Origin: Limisphaerales bacterium
GTDB taxonomy: Bacteria; Verrucomicrobiota; Verrucomicrobiia; Limisphaerales; UBA1096
Direction of reading: 5' to 3'
DNA length: 43,326 nucleotides
NCBI GenBank assembly: GCA_004213515.1
Contig: SHAK01000018.1
Span: 1-43,326, forward strand
Below, piece after piece: positions 18,301-26,285 of the stretch. The notes below the pieces were generated by a model. That model was not told where the DNA came from. It did no database searches and saw only the letters and a program-made list of their open reading frames with translations. The translations under genes and the position numbers were made by a program. Positions within the stretch are counted from its first letter, which is position 1; every line of letters starts with the position of its first letter.

Positions 18301-18994
18301 CTTCGTCTCTGTATTGAAGGCTGCTAATGAAACCTCCGAATGAATCGGAGGTATGTTTAAAAAGATAAAACACATCTTCCATAGCATATTTCCCATCGTC
18401 GTCTTGTGCTTTATCAATTACCTCTGTTCCAACAAATTCTCCATTGATGTAATAGTTTATCTCCCCAATCACATGATCAACTGTAAAAGCTACGCGATAC
18501 CAACCATTAGGCCTTAATTTTCCAGAAAATGAACCACTTCCGACTCCGTTGCTTGTACCAATTAAAAATTGAGCTCCCTCAAAATCATTAAGAGCAACTA
18601 ATGCTCTTATTTTGTTATAGGATCTAACAGTATAGTAAAGATCTGCGATAATAGTGTATTTGTTTACTAGCCAGTCGGATCCGCCATTTGGCTCACCACT
18701 ATGATATACGTCTAATCCATTAAAATCAGATTCCGGATTACTGTTAGGAAAGCTCATGACCATTGGATCCTTGCCGTCGATAGCTTTTACTTTGAATTCA
18801 CTTGCTTTGCCGAACTTTGCTTCGCCTTGATCAAAATTCCATTCGAGGTCTTGTCCGATTTTTGCAGTTAGGCCGTCAGTAAAGTTCCATTGGCCTGTAA
18901 TTTCTGCTTTCGGGTTATTGGGGGAAATTAAGAATACTAACCAAAAGCAAATGCAGACTGGGTGAAGAATGGATTTGTAAAAGAGTTTTTTCAT
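15332..18994 (-). CDS. Giant secreted multidomain protein with three LamG-like domains
   Basis: A protein of 1220 residues from the ATG at 18994, which starts a good signal peptide (MKKLFYKSILHPVCICFWLV, cut after NPKA); 19054 would add 20 residues. The N-terminal quarter is a LamG/concanavalin-like module (ITGQWNF ... NGWYRVAFTVDHVIGEINYYING). The middle has two Ig-like bacterial segments around a PA14-like stretch (KEGLYPFRIVYWNKSGNAAL). Then come two closely related LamG-like modules in tandem, each with GSN, GGG(K)VNQYS, GDGDVFWR, QWHRI and LDGRQSM in the same order. The last 45 residues form the tail module also seen in two other secreted proteins here. Likely binds glycans at the cell surface; no catalytic domain was seen. 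Confidence 0.85.
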   Translation of the reverse strand: MKKLFYKSILHPVCICFWLVFLISPNNPKAEITGQWNFTDGLTAKIGQDLEWNFDQGEAKFGKASEFKVKAIDGKDPMVMSFPNSNPESDFNGLDVYHSGEPNGGSDWLVNKYTIIADLYYTVRSYNKIRALVALNDFEGAQFLIGTSNGVGSGSFSGKLRPNGWYRVAFTVDHVIGEINYYINGEFVGTEVIDKAQDDDGKYAMEDVFYLFKHTSDSFGGFISSLQYRDEVLPGSIIEELGNPSAEGIPSKPPVKPYIVSVFPKPTPFRRPIPTDILPSTIIKCSLKDGQDKINDNSIKMWLNDKPLNVAVERTDDLVTISAQPELLLEPLGKYEALVKFDDNIGMNHTKKWRFTVTDFQKLPPSTALPIDSGSSPGFLVRTIQSPMETTIQHDFKRAIYQLEGLLKDNEGNMVKNVAIPSETDKEFDLYEVIDFQKDGSIFGHFDFDDFFPGIPGEEEQDTNFSTEILTFLALKPGTHRLGITTHVAKPDQNDEDKFKVFTAANSRDRFAQEVGEFQLNLIGYREGANDCSFDFTVEKEGLYPFRIVYWNKSGNAALEFYSIDINTEEKILINDIENEKSIKSFTRTDKNRLPYVAVADPAPNSSGNSKETPISIIIADDETTIDTDSVKLYVNNRRSKPTISKTGKHTFVNFQPEHKSLSELEYDVKIKFEDSQGNLIQREWSFSVDARDEIKITGYWNFSNELKATIGNNLKYLDGEKGATASATEFGITSDFEIPDINGKKTSVMKVNHIGSNANLGYLMDHGITPNGGGKKVNQYSIVFDVLFTGGGNGWASLLNMDALGDGDVFWRRNDGGLGQGSNGYEPDDPEIKINTGQWHRIVLAIDLAQGLYEKYVDGIYHSSQTNSGLDGRQSMDTTSWLFNDNDGENGEIYVAAIQIRNGKVSQDEARALGAPSALGIPMPTPVRGLWTFEEKDFSAIIGQSISYIDGPKGATSGATDLGTTESFEIEGVGGKTLNVMKVGHVGSNPNFGYIINHNIEANGGGKRVNQYSLAYDIYFSGKGNGWASIANLDNNGDGDVFWRKSDGGLGQGGGGYEPEEPENQVTAEQWHRIILSFDLSSGFYTKYLNGKYHSKQANGGLDGRQSMGESVWLFNDNDGENGELFINSIAIYNREISPAEAAILGGVEPKGLPLFIPKSKHTTEPMISVEKNANGVTIKFTGLLESSSNVNGPWKELNAKSPITIPTDGISQFFRSSN
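15530..16212 (-). repeat. Tandem repeat of LamG module, copy 2 (downstream copy in the protein)
   Basis: This block encodes the last LamG-like module of the giant secreted protein, from RGLWTFEEKDFSAIIG to ILGGVEPKGLP. It matches the adjacent block at 16213-16905 over its whole length, by eye at well over half of the residues, with identical runs such as GDGDVFWR and LFNDNDGENGE. It looks like an intragenic duplication. Confidence 0.8.
16213..16905 (-). repeat. Tandem repeat of LamG module, copy 1
   Basis: Encodes the penultimate LamG-like module, from TGYWNFSNELKATIG to LGAPSALGIPMPTPV. It shares its full layout with the block at 15530-16212. The N-terminal module of the same protein (about 18240-18900) is a much more distant relative, so the duplication of this pair is more recent. 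Confidence 0.8.
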
Positions 18995-19090
18995 AAGTGT
19001 GTTAATATTTGGGACAGATATGAAAAACTTCAACCCGCTTGCCGAAAAGTGCAAGATTCAAAATGCTACAAGTAAGCATTAATAATTTTT

Positions 19091-20908
19091 TTAATTGGAT
19101 GAACTGCCGAGAAAGATAAGTAGACCAATAAAAATTAAGATAAAAATTGCAGAGTAAGCTACGGGAAAAGTTCCTGAAGAGAATTTTGCTGTAAGATCTT
19201 TTTCTTGTTTCTTCAAGGTGCTTTTATCCGCGCTTAGTGATTCCTGCCAAATAGGGCGAAGTAGTATTTTCGTAATTGATACAGGAGCAGTTATAATAAA
19301 CTGCACTAAGGCTGGTAGAAATGTTTTGATAACTAACTTTTCAGCTGCTCGATTGATGCTATTGAAGGCTTTGTCTACACAATAATAAAATATTTTTGCC
19401 CCTTTTCGGTAGAACCAGTCGAAATCAATTGAGATTGTTGGAGTTGGTCTTAGCATAGGAAGAAAAAGGAAGAATGTTAGTCCAGAAAATATTAGCATTT
19501 GGAGCATCGTGGTAACATGGTCAAAGTGCTTTATATATATATCGTAAAAATTTTTTTGGTCAGCCAAAATCTCGTTGTTTGGTAATATGCTGTACAGGCT
19601 GCTTGGGTTAAGCCCTAGGTAGATGGAAAGGAAAGCCATTAGACTCATTCCAAAAATCATAGGTCGGGGGGCCTCCTTGGGGCGAAGTCCGCGGTCGACA
19701 TTAAAGAATACGAAGAACGGAAATTTTATCCCAGCATGAAGAACTACGCCCGCAGAAGCGACCTCAAGAGCTAGCCACGCCCATATATAGTTTTGGTGAT
19801 CAGCAGCGGCAGTAATTAGAGTTTTACTGATAAAGCCGCTTGTTAGCGGTACTCCGGAAATGGAGAGGGCTCCGATCGTGCCTAAAACCATAGTAATCGG
19901 CATTGTTTTATAGAGTCCTCCCAGCTCTGTGCATTTACTTTTATTGGTGCGATAAAGCACAGCACCTGCTGACATCCAAAGTAGGGATTTGTATATAACA
20001 CCACAAAATGCATGGGCAACAACGCCAGCAATTGCAAGTTTAGTGCCTATCCCAACTCCACATACCATAAATCCTACTTGGTTAATTATGCTATATGCGA
20101 GAATTCGGCGCATGTCATTTTCAAGTAAGGCGTATATGATACCATAGACTGCCATAATACAGCCGATTGGAATTAAAATCTCTTCACCTGGAAACCCGCG
20201 TACAAGAGTATAAACAGCAGTTTTAGTTGTATATGCACTAAGTATAATACCTCCAAAAACGGTGGACTCAGGATAAGCGTCTGGCAGCCAGCTTGAAAAT
20301 GGAACAGCAGCTGCGTTTATTAAAATTCCAATTAGAATGAAGTTTTTAGCTGTAGCATTTTGATGGATATTTTCCTTAGTGAAATCAATAGATCCCGTTT
20401 CGTGAATTGCGAGAAGAATGCCTGTCAGTAATACTAGTCCTCCCGCCAGATGAAGTAGAATATACCTTTGCGCAGCGAGTCGCGCCCTTTCGTTATTTCG
20501 GGCAAGTATTAAGAACGTTGACGATATAGCCATCATCTCCCAGAAGAGATACCAGCTAATCATATCTCCGGCGAAAACCACTCCCAATGCGCTTCCAACA
20601 TAGATCAATGCAGCAGTGTTTTGCAGTCGGCAACGTTCGCTCCACGAAAAGGCAAGTGCTCCAAAAGCACTCAGTGTGAAAATATATCCAAAAACTTTAC
20701 TGGTTGAATCTACTCGTAGAAGAGTAAGATCATATCCAAGAAATTCTGGTAAGAATCTACTTTCCTCACTTAATTGTGATATGGCATAAAATCCAAAAAG
20801 GGCTAAAGTAATAGCTCCAACCTTACGAGCAGTGGCAGGTAAAATTACCAATATCAATGCGCCAATTATCAGCAGGAATGCAGGAGGTAAATTGTTAAGG
20901 AGTGTCAT
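19091..20908 (-). CDS. Third antiporter-like subunit (MrpD/NuoL-type), long form
   Basis: A 605-residue polytopic protein of the proton-conducting transporter family (PF00361). It keeps the helix-5 Glu (SWYLFWEMMAIS, about residue 121), a helix-8 Lys (SAYTTKTAVYTLVRGF, about 229) and a helix-12 Lys (SGFISKTLI, about 360). At the helix-7 site, where its two paralogues have AK...PLH or AK...PFH, it reads NAAAVPFSSWLP, so that Lys and His are absent. After the 14 or so core helices it has an extra tail of about 110 residues (from DFDWFYRKGAKIF to a last membrane helix), reminiscent of the lateral helix plus terminal helix of NuoL. It is last in the operon and overlaps the small upstream gene by 14 bases. 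Confidence 0.88.
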   Translation of the reverse strand: MTLLNNLPPAFLLIIGALILVILPATARKVGAITLALFGFYAISQLSEESRFLPEFLGYDLTLLRVDSTSKVFGYIFTLSAFGALAFSWSERCRLQNTAALIYVGSALGVVFAGDMISWYLFWEMMAISSTFLILARNNERARLAAQRYILLHLAGGLVLLTGILLAIHETGSIDFTKENIHQNATAKNFILIGILINAAAVPFSSWLPDAYPESTVFGGIILSAYTTKTAVYTLVRGFPGEEILIPIGCIMAVYGIIYALLENDMRRILAYSIINQVGFMVCGVGIGTKLAIAGVVAHAFCGVIYKSLLWMSAGAVLYRTNKSKCTELGGLYKTMPITMVLGTIGALSISGVPLTSGFISKTLITAAADHQNYIWAWLALEVASAGVVLHAGIKFPFFVFFNVDRGLRPKEAPRPMIFGMSLMAFLSIYLGLNPSSLYSILPNNEILADQKNFYDIYIKHFDHVTTMLQMLIFSGLTFFLFLPMLRPTPTISIDFDWFYRKGAKIFYYCVDKAFNSINRAAEKLVIKTFLPALVQFIITAPVSITKILLRPIWQESLSADKSTLKKQEKDLTAKFSSGTFPVAYSAIFILIFIGLLIFLGSSSN

Positions 20909-21242
20909 CGTGAAAGTCCTCCTTTGCTTTTAGAAATACACTGAGGCCCTTGGCAATTAGAATAGATCCGCTACATGCAATTAAACCAAGCATTCCATAG
21001 AATCCAAACCAATTACTCATATTACCCAATACAGATGCATCGAGTTCTTTAAAGTGTTTGTGCCGATGAATGAAGAACTCGAGTATGATTGAAATACCAC
21101 TAATTATCCACATTGCTTTCCAGAAAGAAGGGCTTATATATGGATTATCTTCATCGGGAATTATTTCTTTCGAGACACTCGGTTTAGCTTTTGTCTTCTT
21201 AGTGACCGCTTTTTTTTGTGTCGCTTTTTTCTTTATTGCCAT
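20895..21242 (-). CDS. Small two-helix membrane protein in antiporter operon, unknown
   Basis: A 115-residue protein I do not recognise. It has a strongly basic N-terminus (AIKKKATQKKAVTKKTKAKP), then an acidic short linker, a first membrane helix (WKAMWIISGISIILEFFI), a polar HRHKHFKELD loop and a second helix (FGFYGMLGLIACSGSILIAK). It starts 10 bases after the upstream antiporter gene and its end overlaps the next antiporter gene by 14 bases, so it is almost certainly translated with them. It could be an accessory subunit bridging two antiporter modules, with the Lys-rich tail on the cytoplasmic side (positive-inside rule); this is inference. Confidence 0.8.
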   Translation of the reverse strand: MAIKKKATQKKAVTKKTKAKPSVSKEIIPDEDNPYISPSFWKAMWIISGISIILEFFIHRHKHFKELDASVLGNMSNWFGFYGMLGLIACSGSILIAKGLSVFLKAKEDFHDDTP

Positions 21243-21252
21243 GTTTTCAGTT

Positions 21253-22737
21253 TTAGTTGGTCTTTGCGTACACGTTTAAAAATTGCTCCACGAACTGGTA
21301 AAGAAAGTTAGAAAAGAAAAACACTAAAAGGCAGCCCGTAGCAGTGATCAGCATCGGGGCAACCATTAACATAGATGGTTCTGATGCTTTATTATATACC
21401 TTTTCATCTGACGGAGCTGAGAAGAATCCTTTAAATACAATGGGAATAAAGTACGCCGCATTAAGAAATGAACTGATAAGGAAAATAGCGAATGTCCATT
21501 GTTGAATGGAATCCAAAGTGCCATTTAGTAAATGCCATTTACTGATAAAACCACCTGTTGGCGGCAGTCCAATTACGCAAAGCGACCCAAGGAAAAAGGC
21601 CGTAAATGTGAAAGGTATTTTGCGTCCGATACCGTTCATTTGACTAATGTATTTTGCGCCACAAGCCTCGTATATTGCACCAGCGCAAAGGAACAGAGTG
21701 ATTTTACCAACTGCATGCATGGGTATGTGTAACATTGCTCCAGCAATGCCACTTGCAGAGGCAAGTCCTACACCTAGTATTATGTATGATAGTTGACCTA
21801 TGGTAGAGTAAGCTAGCCGAGCCTTTAGATTGTCCTGAGTCAATGCGATTAGTGAGGCAGTAATGAGAGTAATGGCTGCTATAACACATATGATCGTTGT
21901 AAGTGATGGGGTGTTAGCTAAAAGGTCTACACCAAATATGCCAGTTGTAATGCGAATTATAGAAAACACACCAACCTTAACCACGGCAACTGCATGAAGA
22001 AGCGAACTCACAGGAGCTGGGGCTACCATTGCACCCGGAAGCCAAGCGTGAAATGGCATTAATCCGGCTTTAGCGAATCCGAATAGGAACATTACGACTA
22101 GTATTGTTAGAAGAGTGTTACTTGTCTTGTCGTTAAAAACACCGCCTCCCGTGAAGTCTAGACTGCCAGTATGCTGGTAAACTATAATCATTGCTGGCAA
22201 GGCTAGCCCCACAGATGTGGTGAGCAAATACGTGAGATATTTTCGGCCACCCTTGATGGCTTCATCATCTTGATTGTGGGTGACCAATGGATAAGTAGAT
22301 AAAGAAAGTATTTCGTAAAAAATAAACATCGTCAGAAGATTCGCTGAAAAAGCGACACCGACTGCGGAAGATATTGCTATTGAAAAACAAGCATAAAACC
22401 TAGTTTGTGAAAGGTCTTTTTTTGGGCGTAGCAGGCCGATGGAATAAATGGTGACAGGTATCCAGAGTGTTACTGAGACAAAGGCAAATAAAAGTCCTGC
22501 ACCGTCAACTTTAAATGATAACCCGACGTTTGGAAGTAGGTTGATAAGAGTAAAAGTATATAATTTCCCATCTAAAACCCCTGAGGTAAGAGTGCTGAGC
22601 AAAGCTAGTTTGCAAATAGCTGCCAAAAAGATGATTGCTTCTCGGAGATTTGGTGCGCGGCCACATAAAGCGATTAGAACTGCCGCCATCGATGAGATGA
22701 AAACAATCCAGAAGGGTGTGGTTAGTGTTTCTTCCAT
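21253..22737 (-). CDS. Second antiporter-like subunit (MrpD/NuoM/N-type)
   Basis: A 494-residue membrane protein of the proton-conducting transporter family, part of an Mrp/Mbh-like Na+/H+ antiporter. All expected charged residues in membrane helices are visible: Glu in MFIFYEILSLSTYPL (about 142), Lys in GFAKAGLMPFHAWLP (about 222), Lys in AVAVVKVGVFSIIRI (about 253) and Lys in GGFISKWHLLNG (about 397). Length is normal for MrpD. It starts 3 bases after the stop of the first D-like gene, to which it is clearly paralogous but diverged. Its own role in ion or proton transfer cannot be told from the sequence. Confidence 0.94.
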   Translation of the reverse strand: MEETLTTPFWIVFISSMAAVLIALCGRAPNLREAIIFLAAICKLALLSTLTSGVLDGKLYTFTLINLLPNVGLSFKVDGAGLLFAFVSVTLWIPVTIYSIGLLRPKKDLSQTRFYACFSIAISSAVGVAFSANLLTMFIFYEILSLSTYPLVTHNQDDEAIKGGRKYLTYLLTTSVGLALPAMIIVYQHTGSLDFTGGGVFNDKTSNTLLTILVVMFLFGFAKAGLMPFHAWLPGAMVAPAPVSSLLHAVAVVKVGVFSIIRITTGIFGVDLLANTPSLTTIICVIAAITLITASLIALTQDNLKARLAYSTIGQLSYIILGVGLASASGIAGAMLHIPMHAVGKITLFLCAGAIYEACGAKYISQMNGIGRKIPFTFTAFFLGSLCVIGLPPTGGFISKWHLLNGTLDSIQQWTFAIFLISSFLNAAYFIPIVFKGFFSAPSDEKVYNKASEPSMLMVAPMLITATGCLLVFFFSNFLYQFVEQFLNVYAKTN

Positions 22738-22740
22738 TGT

Positions 22741-24261
22741 TTATAAGGAGGGGATCTCCGGTAGTGCTTTGGCTATAAAATTAGTTACCAATTTGTCAGT
22801 GAAAAGACCAATTAGGATTAAGCTAAGTGTAACTATTAATGTAGGGATGAGCATGCTAAGGGGAGCCTCTTCACGAGTGATGGTTTTGTTTCCTTCTTTG
22901 GCAGGATTGGGCACTTTGTTATAACCAATTTCAATAATGCGAAATAAAATGATGGCTTTAATTAAGCTTGATATCAATAGGGCAATAACGAAATGCCAAG
23001 TGCCCGCCTGTACTGCTCCTTGAATTAGATAGAACTTGCTAAAAAAACCACATGTTGGAGGCACCCCAATTAATGCGGCCATAGTGATTATTAATGCCAC
23101 AAATGTTAATGGCATTTTATAAAATAGGCCGTCTAGTTTTTTAAGTTCTGTTTGCCCGGTTCGATAGACAATACAACCTATGATCATGAAAAATGCAGAG
23201 GTCATAGCAGCATCAGCTACTACATGATATATCGCTCCCTTCAATCCCGGTTCGTTTGCAAGCCAAGCACCCCCAACCATGTAACCAATTTCGGATATTA
23301 TAAAGTAACAGGCTATTTTCCTTAAATTGCTTTGTGTAATAGAAAAGAATGACCCAACTAAAATAGAGATTGTTGAGAGTAGTAGAACTGTGGATTGGAT
23401 GCTTGGTGACTTTAGGACGTAGTCTATAGAATAGACAGTAATCATGATCCGAAGCATTGCATAAACGGAAACTTTTGTTGCTAATGGTGCTAATAAAGCT
23501 CCACTGGCAGTTGGGGCATAAGAATATGCATTTGGTAACCAGCCATGTAATGGGAAGAAAGCCATTTTTGCCCAAGCCCCAATCATTATTAGAACAAAAC
23601 CTACAAAGACAGCCTGCGAATTCTGTAATGTCTGAGGAATTATTTGTGAGAGGTTTTCGATGTTTAAAGTTCCTGTTTTGACAAATACGAATCCAACTCC
23701 TAGTAGATATAAACAGGCGCCCATTGTGCCCATCATAAGATAGTTAAAGGATGCCATATAAGAACGCCCTTTACCATATGCGATTAAAGCATAACTTGAT
23801 AATGCAGCTATCTCCATAAAGACGTATAAGTTGAAGATATCTCCGGTGATTGAGATGCCCAGAAGACCTGATACAAGAAGAGAAAAAAGTGAAAAAAAGT
23901 ATCGTTGTTGACCTGTTAATTCTCGTTCAACACTTCGAGTAGAAAAAACAGCTGTAAGTAGCCCGATAGTCGAGACAGTTGCTAAGATGAGGCCATTAAG
24001 ATAATCAACACTTATTTGTATGCCGACTATACCATATTCATCTTTTTCTGGAGTTCCCCATCCTCCAAGTTGGTAATGAATGACATCTAATTCACTGAAA
24101 GCTAGTTTGAAGACTATTAAAATTGCAGATAGCGATGATATAGCTAAACCGAATATTACAACGGGGAATGACAGTTTTGGCCGATACCAACTTGTTAACG
24201 AAGCAAATACCGCTCCTAAAAGAGGTCCCAATATAATTAAAATGGGTAAGTGCTCGATCAT
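22741..24261 (-). CDS. mnhD: First antiporter-like subunit (MrpD/MnhD-type)
   Basis: A 506-residue polytopic protein, the closest of the three to standard MrpD. Key residues are in place: Glu in YVFMEIAALSSYAL (about 148), Lys in GAWAKMAFFPLHGWLP (about 230), Lys in LATKVSVYAMLRI (about 260) and Lys in CGFFSKFYLIQG (about 407). It follows mnhC directly, with its ATG overlapping the mnhC stop (ATGA), the order usual in Mrp operons. In the family this subunit works with MrpA in proton and cation exchange; here the MrpA role must be filled by other subunits. Confidence 0.95.
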   Translation of the reverse strand: MIEHLPILIILGPLLGAVFASLTSWYRPKLSFPVVIFGLAISSLSAILIVFKLAFSELDVIHYQLGGWGTPEKDEYGIVGIQISVDYLNGLILATVSTIGLLTAVFSTRSVERELTGQQRYFFSLFSLLVSGLLGISITGDIFNLYVFMEIAALSSYALIAYGKGRSYMASFNYLMMGTMGACLYLLGVGFVFVKTGTLNIENLSQIIPQTLQNSQAVFVGFVLIMIGAWAKMAFFPLHGWLPNAYSYAPTASGALLAPLATKVSVYAMLRIMITVYSIDYVLKSPSIQSTVLLLSTISILVGSFFSITQSNLRKIACYFIISEIGYMVGGAWLANEPGLKGAIYHVVADAAMTSAFFMIIGCIVYRTGQTELKKLDGLFYKMPLTFVALIITMAALIGVPPTCGFFSKFYLIQGAVQAGTWHFVIALLISSLIKAIILFRIIEIGYNKVPNPAKEGNKTITREEAPLSMLIPTLIVTLSLILIGLFTDKLVTNFIAKALPEIPSL

Positions 24262-24638
24262 TTAGTTTGGTTGTTGAGTATTTCATCTTCATCAAACGAG
24301 TCATTTTGTTGGTGAACTTTCTGAGCTAATGCCAAGCCAACTCCTAGCGTTGCAACTCCAACAACAATTGCAGTGAGCATTAGGATTTGAGTAAGAGGAT
24401 TGGTTACCTCATTAACATTTGGATCATTGTAGGTGTGGTTTGCTGTCTCAGTAAGAATTGGAATGAGAGCATTGTTTTTGGCTCCTATAGAGATGAAAAA
24501 CAAAATAATTCCGGTTTGAAAAATAGCCATTCCGATACATTTTTTAATTAGATTATTTTGAGCCAACATCGACCAAAGTCCTGTCATCATTAGAATGACA
24601 ACTAAGACATAGTTAAATTTATCTATAAATTCTTCCAT
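24258..24638 (-). CDS. mnhC: Cation/proton antiporter subunit C (MnhC/MrpC, NuoK-like)
   Basis: A 126-residue protein with three membrane helices, homologous to NuoK of complex I. The signature NNLIKKCIGMAIFQTGIILFFISIG is clear, and the third helix (QILMLTAIVVGVATLGVGLALA) ends in a short charged tail. It starts 2 bases after the upstream fusion gene and ends inside the mnhD start. NuoK-type subunits lie next to the antiporter modules and carry Glu residues in the proton path; the Mrp type has fewer, as here. Confidence 0.95.
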   Translation of the reverse strand: MEEFIDKFNYVLVVILMMTGLWSMLAQNNLIKKCIGMAIFQTGIILFFISIGAKNNALIPILTETANHTYNDPNVNEVTNPLTQILMLTAIVVGVATLGVGLALAQKVHQQNDSFDEDEILNNQTK

Positions 24639-24640
24639 TA

Positions 24641-25678
24641 CTATAACCCTCGATCGAATCTGCCGTTTGAGGCTAAATTAATATAAATACCAATCATGCT
24701 GAACATGACTGTAATTCCAACACCAATTTCAACTAGTAGAATTGCGTGCGAACGTGCGTAGGCTTTATCTCCAGGCAGGATAGGATCGAGAACTTCATAA
24801 TTTAAATATTCTCCGCCCATTATTACGCAAGCCAAGCCTACTGTGGCAAAAATTAATACGCCTAAAGAAGTTAAGATCATGATTTTCTTTTCTGTCCATT
24901 GTCGAAGAACATATTTCAGGTCGAATGATATACAAAGAAGGATAATACTAGCTCCAAGAATTACCCCCCCTTGAAACCCTCCGCCTGGGCTGTAATGACC
25001 ATGGGCAATAACATACAAGGCGAAAATCTGCATAAAAGGCACCATGATTCTGCTTGCCTGTCGGATAATCAGGCTGTCGGTTGGATCATAAGCTGGGGGA
25101 GAAGTTACGATATCAGGTTCTACTACTTTTGATTTTGCAGCATCAACACGGAGGATTGAGTATATAGCGATACAGGCAATAAATACTACTGCTGTTTCAA
25201 GTAGGGTGTCGAATCCGCGATAATCGGCCAAGACTGTAGTAACTATATTAGGAACGTGGGTATCTCTAATAGTGTTCTCAATGTAATATGGTGAAATAGT
25301 AGAATTCACTGGAGAATAAGGATCTCCCCAGTTTGGGAAATCAGATAAAGCGCTAAGTAAGAAAGCTCCTGTTACAAAGCAAATTAATCCTGCAAATAAC
25401 TTAAATGCTAACCGGGGATTTTTAGGTTTAGCGCATACTCCTGTGTTATAAATTGTAGCAAATATAAAAACAGTACTAACACCTGCTCCAACGGCAGCTT
25501 CTGTGAAAGCTACATCCACAGCTCCCATTGTAGTCCAGATTAAGCACATCAAGAAACTGTAAGCACCGAATACAATTGCAGCGGCCATTAAGTTTTGCAT
25601 TGCTAACGCAGTAATACCAAAAAGTAGAACTAAGATTAGAAATAGTGTGTCGTATTGCCATATGGGCAACTCGGCCAT
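24641..25678 (-). CDS. Fused DUF4040 (MbhD/MrpA C-terminal) and MnhB subunit
   Basis: A 345-residue membrane protein joining two modules. Residues about 1-75 are the DUF4040/MbhD type seen at the C-terminal part of MrpA (MQNLMAAAIVFGAYSFL, then VAFTEAAVGAGVSTV with its conserved Glu). A middle section with one or two helices and an exported loop resembles MbhE. From about residue 205 the MnhB module follows (SRIMVPFMQIFALYVIAHGH, then YSPGGGFQGGVILGASIILL). So the C-terminal part of MrpA is present as a fusion to MrpB while the MrpA antiporter half is not. Its ATG overlaps the mnhG stop by one base (TAATG). Confidence 0.92.
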   Translation of the reverse strand: MAELPIWQYDTLFLILVLLFGITALAMQNLMAAAIVFGAYSFLMCLIWTTMGAVDVAFTEAAVGAGVSTVFIFATIYNTGVCAKPKNPRLAFKLFAGLICFVTGAFLLSALSDFPNWGDPYSPVNSTISPYYIENTIRDTHVPNIVTTVLADYRGFDTLLETAVVFIACIAIYSILRVDAAKSKVVEPDIVTSPPAYDPTDSLIIRQASRIMVPFMQIFALYVIAHGHYSPGGGFQGGVILGASIILLCISFDLKYVLRQWTEKKIMILTSLGVLIFATVGLACVIMGGEYLNYEVLDPILPGDKAYARSHAILLVEIGVGITVMFSMIGIYINLASNGRFDRGL

Positions 25679-25998
25679 TACTTGTTTTCTCCTTTCTTTT
25701 TCCAGGGTTTGGCACCCGCTCTCTCTCCGGAATCCATCATGGCATGTGTTGCAGTTGGACTGCCGATAAAAACAAAGATTATAATGAGAAGGATCTTAAG
25801 GCTTAAGAGTAAAGTTAAGTGTCCTTGGAAAAAAACAGCAAAAATACAGCCAAGTAAGATTAAGACAGTTGAAAGGGTGTCTCCTTTTCCTGCCGCATGC
25901 ATACGTGTATAAAAATCAGGAAATCGCAAAAGACCTATGGATGTGCCTAAAAAGAAGATTAGGCCCATCACGATAAAGAAGTAAGCTGCGAATTCCAT
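25678..25998 (-). CDS. mnhG: Cation/proton antiporter subunit G (MnhG/MrpG)
   Basis: A 106-residue small membrane subunit with three helices. The family signature GTSIGLLRFPDFYTRMHAAGKGDTLS follows the first helix and is highly typical. A conserved SPTATHAM element closes the third helix, followed by a basic tail. It overlaps both neighbours by one base (TAATG at each junction), pointing to coupled translation and balanced stoichiometry. In Mrp complexes subunits E, F and G form one end of the assembly. Confidence 0.95.
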   Translation of the reverse strand: MEFAAYFFIVMGLIFFLGTSIGLLRFPDFYTRMHAAGKGDTLSTVLILLGCIFAVFFQGHLTLLLSLKILLIIIFVFIGSPTATHAMMDSGERAGAKPWKKKGENK

Positions 25999-26285
25999 TA
26001 GGAAGTTTGTTCTTTCTGTTCGAGAGATCTGCGATGTTGGTAATAGCGAGAAGCTGCAATTGATACAATAAAATTGAGAAGCCCGTATCCCAATGCAATG
26101 TCAACGAACATATCAAGTTGTTCGAAAAGGATTCCTGCAAATAAAAGCAAGACGATCGATTTAGTTCCTATTACGTTTACTGCTACTAGCCTGTCGATCA
26201 CTGTCGGGCCTTTTATAACTCGTACTAATACAAGTAACATTAGGCCTATTAAGGCTACGCCAGCTATGGTTATAAACGTGCTCAA
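25998..26285 (-). CDS. mnhF: Cation/proton antiporter subunit F (MnhF/MrpF)
   Basis: A 95-residue subunit with three membrane helices. The core motif VRVIKGPTVIDRLVAVNVIGTKSIVLL is the standard MnhF signature, followed by VDIALGYGLLNFIVSIAASRY. Translation starts at a TTG that overlaps the mnhE stop (TTGA), an uncommon start that makes its translation likely to depend on coupling with mnhE. Length is normal. Confidence 0.94.
   Translation of the reverse strand: MSTFITIAGVALIGLMLLVLVRVIKGPTVIDRLVAVNVIGTKSIVLLLFAGILFEQLDMFVDIALGYGLLNFIVSIAASRYYQHRRSLEQKEQTS

Noticed and set aside
22448-22924. 158-codon open frame on the + strand across the junction of two antiporter genes
   Set aside because: Antisense to two certain membrane-protein genes; no motif and no ribosome-binding site.
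23213-23575. 120-codon minus-strand frame within the first D-like antiporter gene
   Set aside because: Out of frame with the conserved antiporter subunit; no recognisable product.
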